DNA from: an uncultured Eubacteriales bacterium
Lineage (GTDB): Bacteria; Bacillota; Clostridia; Oscillospirales; Oscillospiraceae
Direction: 5' to 3'
Assembly: GCA_900548795.1 (NCBI GenBank)
Contig: URLT01000021.1
Span: 1 to 21,762 of the forward strand
Length of the DNA: 21,762 bases
Below the pieces are notes generated by a model. It had not been told where the DNA came from. It did no database searches and worked only from the letters and a program-made list of their open reading frames with translations. The first letter of the stretch is position 1, and each line of letters starts with the position of its first letter. The translations under genes were made by a program, and so were the position numbers. Of this stretch, positions 9,671 to 14,706 are shown in pieces.

Positions 9671-9770
9671 GCGCTGGAGCGGATTCTTCAGAGATTATGA
9701 TAAAGGATCCGAAGCAAGCATCCGCGTGAAAACAGCGCAAGGGAAACCTGCTGCGAAAGCAGCCGAAGGC
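9671..9770 (+). ncRNA. Candidate structured RNA in the pckA 3' region
   Basis: Between the pckA stop and its terminator is a stretch that folds into nested helices. GCGCTG (9671-9676) pairs with CAGCGC (9733-9738). Inside it GCGGAT (9679-9684) pairs with ATCCGC (9720-9725), and CTTC (9686-9689) with GAAG (9711-9714). A separate hairpin GCTGC-GAAA-GCAGC (9750-9763) has a GNRA tetraloop. Purine-rich unpaired stretches such as AAGGGAAACC and GGCAAAAAGC look like RNA junction sequence. There is no open reading frame and no clear own promoter. It could be a 3'-UTR-derived small RNA or a riboswitch-like domain. I could not match it to a known family. Confidence 0.45.
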
Positions 9771-9781
9771 AAAAAGCAGAG

Positions 9782-9816
9782 CGGCGCCCGGTTCATTGTG
9801 AGCCGGGCGCCGTTTT
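9782..9816 (+). terminator. Strong Rho-independent terminator after pckA
   Basis: CGGCGCCCGG (9782-9791) pairs perfectly with CCGGGCGCCG (9803-9812), extended by three more pairs to a 5-base loop, then TTTT. It ends the pckA transcript and any RNA processed from its 3' region. Confidence 0.9.
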
Positions 9817-9830
9817 CGCGCGATCATACT

Positions 9831-9971
9831 AGAATCTGTTAAAAAGCTTGAAGAGCTTTTTATAGCGCCAACGGCGCGTCAGATTCTGCATGAGACGGCG
9901 CAGCGTGCATTCGCACGCTGCGAGTGTGCGTAGCACACGGGATTCTTGATTCAATATTTGAATCAAGAATC
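9831..9971. repeat. Cluster of five hairpins, probable intergenic repeat element
   Basis: Within about 140 bases there are five inverted repeats. AGAATCTG (9831-9838) pairs with CAGATTCT (9880-9887), enclosing two hairpins (9840-9862; 9865-9877), a three-way-junction shape. Then come a 10-bp stem (9899-9908 with 9913-9922), a 6-bp stem (9924-9929 with 9933-9938) and a perfect 14-bp stem (9941-9954 with 9958-9971, loop TAT). It lies between two convergent terminators and codes for nothing. The pattern resembles dispersed palindromic elements of gut Firmicutes, but dispersal cannot be tested in one window. Confidence 0.6.
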
Positions 9972-9993
9972 AGTATAAGAAAGCCGAGCCGGG

Positions 9994-10026
9994 AAAAAGC
10001 AAAGCCGCCGAGATCGGCGGCTTTGC
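9994..10026 (-). terminator. Rho-independent terminator of the GtrA-family gene
   Basis: On the minus strand a perfect 13-bp stem (10014-10026 with 9999-10011) with a two-base loop is followed by TTTTT (9998-9994). It lies about 20 bases after the stop codon of the minus-strand gene. Confidence 0.88.
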
Positions 10027-10047
10027 TCGATCTCGGCGGCTTTGCTC
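10014..10047. repeat. 15-bp direct repeat duplicating one terminator arm
   Basis: TCGGCGGCTTTGCTC occurs at 10014-10028 and again at 10033-10047, the second copy running into the stop codon of the minus-strand gene. The upstream terminator arm is thus present twice and the descending arm once, so two alternative hairpins can form. Confidence 0.85.
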
Positions 10048-10537
10048 ATGATTTTGCGCCGGAGGCGGCGGCCTCCTTGCGGTGATGCTCCATGCGCTTG
10101 TTGAAGACAAAGAAGCGCTGGCCGAAGTAGTTGACGATGGCATAGGCGATCGAGCCGACCGTCATTTTGCAGTTTCCGGCGATGTTGTCCTGCCCGCCGA
10201 AGGAAAACAGCCGCAGCAGCCTCGGCGAACGCAGGATCAGGCGCGAGAGCAGCGGGGCGATAATGTAATAGGTCAGAATGTAGCAGGCAAGAACCTCGAT
10301 GACGAAGCGCACGAGCTGCTGACCGGTCGACATTTTGTCGCGAAACAGCAGGTATTTGCACGAAAGATACCAGATCACGCTGCCCAAGCCGTAGTTCACC
10401 AGCGGCGCAAGGTGCTCGCTCATGCCGCAGAGGTTGAAGAGCAGGAACATGATGCCCGTGCAGACGATGAAGTTCAAAATGCCGATGATGAGATAGTAGA
10501 CCGTTGTGCGGTCAATAAGCCGGCGGAATTTTTTCAT
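10046..10537 (-). CDS. GtrA-like family membrane protein
   Basis: A 163-residue integral membrane protein with four predicted hydrophobic segments (about 13-33, 43-62, 77-99 and 124-143). The first has the family pattern YLIIGILNFIVCTGIMFLL; the loop GLGSVIWYLSCKYLLFR and the ending GQRFFVFNK match the GtrA/DPMS superfamily, whose members are proposed to flip or help transfer polyprenyl-linked sugars across the membrane for wall or surface polysaccharide decoration. ATG 10537 follows GGAGA on the minus strand. It has its own promoter and terminator. No glycosyltransferase is adjacent in the window, so the sugar partner cannot be named. The basic C-terminal tail is variable in the family. Confidence 0.85.
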   Translation of the reverse strand: MKKFRRLIDRTTVYYLIIGILNFIVCTGIMFLLFNLCGMSEHLAPLVNYGLGSVIWYLSCKYLLFRDKMSTGQQLVRFVIEVLACYILTYYIIAPLLSRLILRSPRLLRLFSFGGQDNIAGNCKMTVGSIAYAIVNYFGQRFFVFNKRMEHHRKEAAASGAKS

Positions 10538-10659
10538 AGCGTTCTCCGATCCAGATACTCACTCCCGCGCCGAGCCTCGGGGCGGGGTCGCGCCGCATCG
10601 GCCGCAGACCGGCGCCTCGGGAGGCGAGCCGTCCGCAGTGAGCGACAGCAGTTCGACCC

Positions 10660-10688
10660 ATTATACCGGAAATGCGCCGGAAAATCAA
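10660..10688 (-). promoter_or_regulatory. Promoter of the GtrA-family gene
   Basis: On the minus strand TTGATT (10688-10683) and TATAAT (10665-10660) are spaced by 17 bp. The -35 falls inside the T tract of the ktrA terminator. The leader is about 115 bases, G+C-rich, and includes a small hairpin around 10613-10626. Confidence 0.78.
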
Positions 10689-10703
10689 GCCCGGATTTCG
10701 GGC
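10681..10703 (-). terminator. Terminator of the potassium uptake operon
   Basis: On the minus strand GCCCG (10703-10699) pairs with CGGGC (10693-10689) across a 5-base loop, followed by TTGATTTT. It starts one base after the ktrA stop codon. The stem is short, so termination may be partial. Confidence 0.6.
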
Positions 10704-10704
10704 G

Positions 10705-11355
10705 TCAGGCCTGCGCCGCCAGCTTGAACACCTCGTTGCTGCGCCCGAGGACGATGATGTGGTCGCCCGCGCGGAAGCGATCCTCCGCAGAGGGGTTCGG
10801 GTTCAGGCGCTCGCCGGTCTTCAGGGCAAGAATGTTGATGCGGTATTTGCGGCGCGGCTCCAGCTCGGCCAGCGTGCGGCCGTCCCACGCGGCGGGCACG
10901 GCGATCTCATAAATGGAGTATTCCTCGGTCAGCGGAACAAAATCAAAGATGTTGTTCGCGTTGTGCCGCACGGCCAGCTTCTCGGCGATCTCGACCTCCG
11001 GATAGACGACCTCGTCGGCGCCGATTTTGTGCAGCAGGTCTGCCTGAATGTCTTGGCTGGCCTTGGCGACGATGCAGCGCGCGCCGTGCTTTTTCAGCAG
11101 GCTCGTGATGACCAGCGACGCCTGAAAATCCTCGCCGATCGTGACAAAGCAGATGTCGAAGTTGGAAACGCCGAGCGAGCGGATCACGGACTCGTTTGTG
11201 CAGTCGCAGATGCTCGAGTCGACATATTTCTCGCTCAGTCCCTCAATGATGTCGCGGTTGTGGTCGACGATCATGACCTCGTTGCCGAGCTGGGTCATTT
11301 TTCCGGCAAGGTGGCGCCCCATGCGCCCCATGCCGATGATCAAAACAGATTTCAT
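10705..11355 (-). CDS. ktrA: Potassium uptake regulatory subunit, KtrA/TrkA (RCK) type
   Basis: Cytosolic gating subunit that binds nucleotides and controls the KtrB/TrkH potassium channel. The 216-residue product has an N-terminal Rossmann RCK_N domain beginning MKSVLIIGMGRMGRHLA (GxGxxG at about 8-13) with an acidic residue ending the second strand (IVDHNRD), and a C-terminal RCK_C domain (about 135-216, with RAGDHIIVLGRSNEV). A single RCK_N plus RCK_C unit is the KtrA/short TrkA architecture, unlike the doubled E. coli TrkA. ATG 11355 has AGGGGAG upstream and lies 12 bases after the ktrB stop, so the two are one operon. KtrA fits better than TrkA because of size, but the name is by family only. 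Confidence 0.93.
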   Translation of the reverse strand: MKSVLIIGMGRMGRHLAGKMTQLGNEVMIVDHNRDIIEGLSEKYVDSSICDCTNESVIRSLGVSNFDICFVTIGEDFQASLVITSLLKKHGARCIVAKASQDIQADLLHKIGADEVVYPEVEIAEKLAVRHNANNIFDFVPLTEEYSIYEIAVPAAWDGRTLAELEPRRKYRINILALKTGERLNPNPSAEDRFRAGDHIIVLGRSNEVFKLAAQA

Positions 11356-11367
11356 CGCAGGTCTCCC

Positions 11368-12693
11368 CTATCCAATCAAAAGTTTTCCGCTCGGGCGGTC
11401 GAGCGGCGGCTCGCTGCCCCGCTGCGCGAACAGCAGCACGAAGGTCAGCCCGCCGATGCGCCCTGCATACATCAGCAGGATCAGAACGATGTGGCTTGCG
11501 TCGGAAAGCGTCGGCGTCGCGCCGAGCGACAGGCCGACCGTCGCGATGGCCGAGTTGACCTCGAACATCGCCGCCTTGAGCGCGATGGGGTCAAAGCAGC
11601 AGATCGCCATGATCGCTGCGGCGGCCATGCTCAGGTATACCAGCAGGATCGAGCTTGCCTGCCGGATGGTGTCGCGGTCGATGCTGTAGCGGAAGGCGTG
11701 CACGCGGGTGCTGCCCCGGCCGGAGGCGAACGCGCTCAGCAGCAGCACGGCGACCGTCGTGGTCTTGATGCCGCCGGCGGTCGAGCCGGGGCTTCCGCCG
11801 ATGAGCATGAGCACGTTCGTCAGCAGGTTGCCCGACTCGGAGAGCCGCGCCATGTCGACCGTGTTGAAGCCCGCGGTGCGCGGCGTGACCGCCAAAAAGA
11901 AGGCCGACAGCAGCCGCTCGCCGGGGCGAAGCCCGTCCAGCGCCGCGCCGCGCTCAAAGAGCAGGAACAGCAGCGTGCCGCCGCCGAGCAGGATGCCCGT
12001 GACCGTCAGCACCAGCCGCGTGTGGAGCTGGAGCCGCGAGAAGCGGAAGCGGCAATGCACAAGGTCGCGCCAGACCACGAAGCCCAGCCCGCCGATGATG
12101 ATGAGCGCCGAGATCGTCAGCGTGACGAGCGCGTCGCCCGAGTAGGCCGTCAGCGACGAGAACGGCGCGCGCGCGCCCATGAGGTCGAAGCCGGCGTTGC
12201 AGAAGGCGGAGATCGCGTGGAACACCGAGAAATAGACGCCGCGCCCCCAGCCGAACTCCGGCACGAAGCGGATGCACAGCAGCGCCGCGCCCGTCAGCTC
12301 AAAGGCGAAGGAAAACGGCACGACGCGGATCAGCGAGCCGATGCCGGAAAAGGTGATGCTCCCGGCCGACTGCATCAGCACCTTGCGGTCATAAAGCCCG
12401 AGCTTCTTGCCCAGAGCAAAGGAGACGAGCGTGATGACCGTCATGAAGCCCAGCCCGCCGAGCTGGATCAGCAGCAGGATCACGACCTGCCCGAAGGTCG
12501 TCCAGCCGGTGAAGGTGTCGCGGACGATCAGGCCGGTCACGCAGGTCGCGCTCGTCGAGGTGAACAGCGCGTCAAGAAAGCGCACGCCGCCGTGCGAGGC
12601 GACCGGCAGCGTCAGCAGCACCGCGCCGGCCAGAATGACTGCAAAAAAGCCCAGCGCGATCAGCCGCGCGGGGGAAAGTCGGATTTTGTTCAT
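11368..12693 (-). CDS. ktrB: Potassium uptake channel subunit, KtrB/TrkH type
   Basis: Membrane subunit of a K+ (possibly Na+-coupled) uptake system of the SKT superfamily. The start chosen is ATG 12693 (MNKIRLSPARLIALGFFAVI), preceded by GGGAG; the open frame extends further upstream to 13050 but that part crosses the promoter and is low-complexity, so it is rejected. The result is 441 residues, the usual KtrB length. Four pore loops are visible: TSTSATCVTGLIV (Gly at about 54), FHAISAFCNAGFDL, TPRTAGFNT and GGSPGSTAGGIKTTT, each with the conserved filter Gly, among eight or more hydrophobic segments. The regulatory subunit gene follows immediately. Confidence 0.95.
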   Translation of the reverse strand: MNKIRLSPARLIALGFFAVILAGAVLLTLPVASHGGVRFLDALFTSTSATCVTGLIVRDTFTGWTTFGQVVILLLIQLGGLGFMTVITLVSFALGKKLGLYDRKVLMQSAGSITFSGIGSLIRVVPFSFAFELTGAALLCIRFVPEFGWGRGVYFSVFHAISAFCNAGFDLMGARAPFSSLTAYSGDALVTLTISALIIIGGLGFVVWRDLVHCRFRFSRLQLHTRLVLTVTGILLGGGTLLFLLFERGAALDGLRPGERLLSAFFLAVTPRTAGFNTVDMARLSESGNLLTNVLMLIGGSPGSTAGGIKTTTVAVLLLSAFASGRGSTRVHAFRYSIDRDTIRQASSILLVYLSMAAAAIMAICCFDPIALKAAMFEVNSAIATVGLSLGATPTLSDASHIVLILLMYAGRIGGLTFVLLFAQRGSEPPLDRPSGKLLIG

Positions 12694-12754
12694 GGCAGCT
12701 CCCGAATGCGTTTGCGGATATTGCGCGGACGCCCTGCGCCCGCAGCACATACGT

Positions 12755-12783
12755 AGTATAACGCAGAAGCGCCGAAAACGCAA
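12755..12783 (-). promoter_or_regulatory. Promoter of the ktrB-ktrA operon
   Basis: On the minus strand TTGCGT (12783-12778) and TATACT (12760-12755) are spaced by exactly 17 bp. The leader is about 55 bases before ATG 12693, which confirms the shorter ktrB start. Confidence 0.8.
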
Positions 12784-12892
12784 CCGATTTTTTCCGGCTC
12801 GTGCGAATTCGGCGCTCCCTCGCGCAAGCCGCGGCGTTGAGAGGTTTCCGGCTGCGCCGCTCGGCAGGGCATCCCGCGACGATACCTTAAAA

Positions 12893-12934
12893 ACTGCCGC
12901 GTCGGGCATTGAAAATGCCCTCCTCGCAATGACA
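12893..12934. repeat. GTCATTGCGAGG-type intergenic palindromic repeat
   Basis: On the minus strand the unit begins TGTCATTGCGAGGA (12934-12921), has a central hairpin GGGCAT-TTTCA-ATGCCC (12920-12904) and ends CGACGCGGCAG. This is the layout of the widespread GTCATTGCGAGG...GGCAATCT dispersed repeat, which yields CHCEE when translated. The ending is slightly diverged (GGCAGT rather than GGCAAT). Number of copies elsewhere in the genome cannot be seen here. Confidence 0.7.
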
Positions 12935-12971
12935 GAATTGGAGGGTTTTGCGGGGAAACCGACGGGACAGG

Positions 12972-13031
12972 TTTCCGGCGGCTTGTTCGCTGACGGGCTG
13001 CTTTCCGGCGGCGTATTCGATAATGGGCTGC
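12972..13031. repeat. Imperfect tandem duplication of a 30-bp unit
   Basis: Two adjacent 30-base units, 12972-13001 and 13002-13031, both begin TTTCCGGCGGC and end GGGCTGC, differing mainly in the middle. A third degraded start (TTGCCGG) follows. The remainder of 12784-13167 shows no convincing gene: frames are open on both strands but have no ribosome binding site, homology or consistent codon bias. T-rich runs occur at 13090-13120. Confidence 0.75.
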
Positions 13032-13167
13032 TTGCCGGTAAAGATTTCACGGCGGATTGTTCCTTCGCGGGCAGAGCTGTCGGCTTCCTGATTTTTTCGC
13101 TTTTTCCCGGTTTTTCCGAATTTGGAAGCGGGAATTTGAAATAATTGTGTCAAAATCCGGCGGGCTA

Positions 13168-13196
13168 TTGTATTTTTCGTCCGTATGCGTTAGAAT
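13168..13196 (+). promoter_or_regulatory. Promoter of the trigger-factor-like/thioredoxin/FTR operon
   Basis: TTGTAT (13168-13173) and TAGAAT (13191-13196) are spaced by 17 bp, giving a leader of about 45 bases to ATG 13246. Confidence 0.7.
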
Positions 13197-13205
13197 GAAA
13201 GACAA

Positions 13206-13223
13206 CGCAGGGGCAGCCCTGCG
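13206..13223 (+). other. Leader hairpin before the trigger-factor-like gene
   Basis: CGCAGGG (13206-13212) pairs perfectly with CCCTGCG (13217-13223) around a GCAG loop at the very 5' end of the predicted transcript, 22 bases before the start codon. A 5'-end stability role is plausible; no T tract follows. Confidence 0.6.
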
Positions 13224-13245
13224 CAATAATCGAGAGGAGAACCGT

Positions 13246-14124
13246 ATGAATGGGTTTGTGAGCAAGCTGTGCGATATGGACGGCTTGGAAATACCGGCTT
13301 GCCTGCCGGAGCGGCAGCCGGACGAGCGCCGGATCGAGGACGCCATCGCGCATCTGGCGCTGCGCTACGCCGCGCAGTCGCCGTCGGAGCGCGCCGAGGC
13401 GGGCGATCTGGTCTGCTGCGAGGCCGACCGGACGCGCTATCCCGACGGCCGGACGATCCTGCTCTATCCCGGCGCGGCGCTGCCCGGCGCGGAGGACGCG
13501 TCGCAGGCGGCGCTGGGCAGGGCGCCCGGCGACGTGCTGGAGACAACGCTGCTGGGGCAGCCGGTGCGGCTGACGGTGCGAAGCATCGTGCACCGGACGC
13601 CGGCGGAGGTCAACGACGCGCTGATCGCCTCGCTGGGGCTTCCGGGCGTGGCGAGCGTCGCGGACTACCGCGCCGAGCTGCGCAAAAAGGCGGCCGACGA
13701 GCTGAAAACGGAGCGCCGCAAGGCCATCGTGCGCAATTGGCTCGAGACGATGCTCGCCGAGAGCGAATTTGTCTATGATGAGGCGGAAATGGATGCCTAT
13801 GCGCGCGAGCGCGCGGCCGAGTTTGCCGAGCAGGAGGAGGACGCCCCCTCGGACGACGAGCTGCGCGCCTATGCCGTCGCCGAGGCGAAGCGCGGCTGGC
13901 TGGCCGAGGCGTTTTGCAGGGCGCGGGGCTTCGAGCCGGACGAGGCCGAGGCCGCGCAGGAGGCCGAGCAGACCGCGCAGCTTTTGCAGCTTCTGGGCGA
14001 GTCCGTCCCGCCTCAGGACGAGCTGCTCGCAGAGGCGCGGCGGGAGCAGTGCATGACCCGTATGCTGCTCGCGCTGGACGAACGGATCGGGCAGAAAATG
14101 GGAGGTTCCAATGGCAACGATTGA
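13246..14124 (+). CDS. Trigger-factor-like protein without ribosome-binding domain
   Basis: A 292-residue cytoplasmic protein starting at ATG 13246 after GAGAGGAGA; upstream in-frame starts precede the promoter. Residues about 50-115 resemble a reduced FKBP-type domain of trigger factor (AGDLVCCEADRTRYPDGR..., then GRAPGDVLETTLLGQPVRLTVRSI). From about 120 the sequence follows the trigger factor C-terminal arm domain (VNDALIASLGLPGVASVADY, then a helical charged region with AELRKKAADELK). The N-terminal ribosome-docking domain with its GFRxGxxP loop is absent, so it is probably a ribosome-independent chaperone or a degenerate prolyl isomerase. FKBP catalytic residues are not well conserved by eye. 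It overlaps the thioredoxin gene by 14 bases, indicating joint translation. SurA-like or other folding roles are alternatives. Confidence 0.75.
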   Translation: MNGFVSKLCDMDGLEIPACLPERQPDERRIEDAIAHLALRYAAQSPSERAEAGDLVCCEADRTRYPDGRTILLYPGAALPGAEDASQAALGRAPGDVLETTLLGQPVRLTVRSIVHRTPAEVNDALIASLGLPGVASVADYRAELRKKAADELKTERRKAIVRNWLETMLAESEFVYDEAEMDAYARERAAEFAEQEEDAPSDDELRAYAVAEAKRGWLAEAFCRARGFEPDEAEAAQEAEQTAQLLQLLGESVPPQDELLAEARREQCMTRMLLALDERIGQKMGGSNGND

Positions 14125-14428
14125 GCTGAAGGATCAGCAATGGCAGGAATTTGTGAAGCAGGACTACGCCGTCGTGGACTGCTACGGCGAAAACTGCGCG
14201 GCGTGCGTGATGCTCGCGCCGGTGTTTGACGCCGTGGCCGACGAGCGCAGCGGGGTCGCCTTCGGGCGCGTCAACATTTCGCTCTACCCGGACATCGCCG
14301 ACCGCTTCGGCATCGACGCGATGCCGACGGTGCTGTTTTTCCGCCGGGGCGAGGCGGTGCACCGCGCGCTCGGGAGCATGGAGCATGAGGAGCTGCTCGA
14401 GCAGCTCTCCGTGCTGCTGTATCAATAA
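14111..14428 (+). CDS. Thioredoxin-like protein with CAAC active site
   Basis: A 105-residue thioredoxin fold. The active site is Cys29-Ala-Ala-Cys32 in the context YGENCAACVMLAPVFD; ordinary thioredoxins have WCGPC, so both the Trp and the Gly-Pro are replaced, which should change redox potential and partner choice. The cis-Pro (P72 in AMPTVLFF) and DIADRFGID strand are conserved, supporting an active oxidoreductase. It starts at ATG 14111 inside the end of the preceding gene, with GGGAGG upstream. The next gene is an FTR-like protein, which suggests that it is reduced through an iron-sulfur route rather than by NADPH-thioredoxin reductase; that link is inferred from position only. Confidence 0.9.
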   Translation: MATIELKDQQWQEFVKQDYAVVDCYGENCAACVMLAPVFDAVADERSGVAFGRVNISLYPDIADRFGIDAMPTVLFFRRGEAVHRALGSMEHEELLEQLSVLLYQ

Positions 14429-14455
14429 AAAAACCGAACGAAGGAGGACGCAGAC

Positions 14456-14656
14456 ATGGCAAAGATCAGACTGAACGAGGACGCGCAGGTGGTCGCGACG
14501 GTCAAGGAGGGGCTCAAGCGCACGGGCGGCTACTGCCCCTGCCGCCGCGAGCGCAAGGAGGAATACCGCTGCATCTGCGAGGAGTTCAAGAAGCAGATGC
14601 AGGACCCGGATTTTGAGGGCTACTGCCACTGCCGTCTCTATTATAAGGAAAAATAA
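14456..14656 (+). CDS. Ferredoxin:thioredoxin reductase catalytic-subunit-like protein
   Basis: A 66-residue protein with six cysteines in three pairs: CPC (27-29), CIC (39-41) and CHC (57-59). This is the ferredoxin:thioredoxin reductase beta-subunit signature. By analogy with the characterised enzyme, C27, C39, C41 and C57 would hold a [4Fe-4S] cluster, C29 and C59 would form the redox disulfide, and H58 would be the catalytic His. The spacings (9 and 15 residues) differ from the CPC-X16-CPC-X8-CHC of chloroplast and cyanobacterial forms. Closing residues GYCHCRLYYK fit stand-alone versions in anaerobes. AAGGAGGA precedes the ATG. No variable subunit gene is nearby. Confidence 0.88.
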   Translation: MAKIRLNEDAQVVATVKEGLKRTGGYCPCRRERKEEYRCICEEFKKQMQDPDFEGYCHCRLYYKEK

Positions 14657-14661
14657 GCGCC

Positions 14662-14681
14662 GGAGCCGCGTCTTCGGCTCC
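14662..14681 (+). other. Hairpin between the FTR-like gene and the lipoprotein gene
   Basis: GGAGCCG (14662-14668) pairs with CGGCTCC (14675-14681) around a 6-base loop, followed by A-rich sequence, not T. It is therefore not a standard terminator in the plus direction; it may be a processing or stability element that separates expression of the two gene groups. Confidence 0.5.
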
Positions 14682-14706
14682 AAAGAAAAACAGAAGGAGA
14701 ACATTC

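Noticed and set aside
9733..9775. Cyclic di-GMP (GEMM) riboswitch after pckA
   Set aside because: GGGAAACC and a GAAA-capped hairpin recall it, but the second helix, its tetraloop receptor and a downstream regulated gene are missing.
9831..9971. CRISPR array
   Set aside because: The repeats are inverted, of different sequence and without regular spacers.
10672..12756. 694-codon plus-strand open frame across ktrA and ktrB
   Set aside because: Low-complexity Arg/Gln/Asp-rich translation antisense to two conserved potassium-uptake genes.
12694..13050. N-terminal extension of the ktrB frame
   Set aside because: It crosses a good promoter and a dispersed repeat; the ATG at 12693 with GGGAG gives the normal family length.
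12887..13153. 88-codon minus-strand frame containing CHCEEG
   Set aside because: CHCEE is the translation of the intergenic GTCATTGCGAGGAG repeat, and no ribosome binding site or homology is visible.
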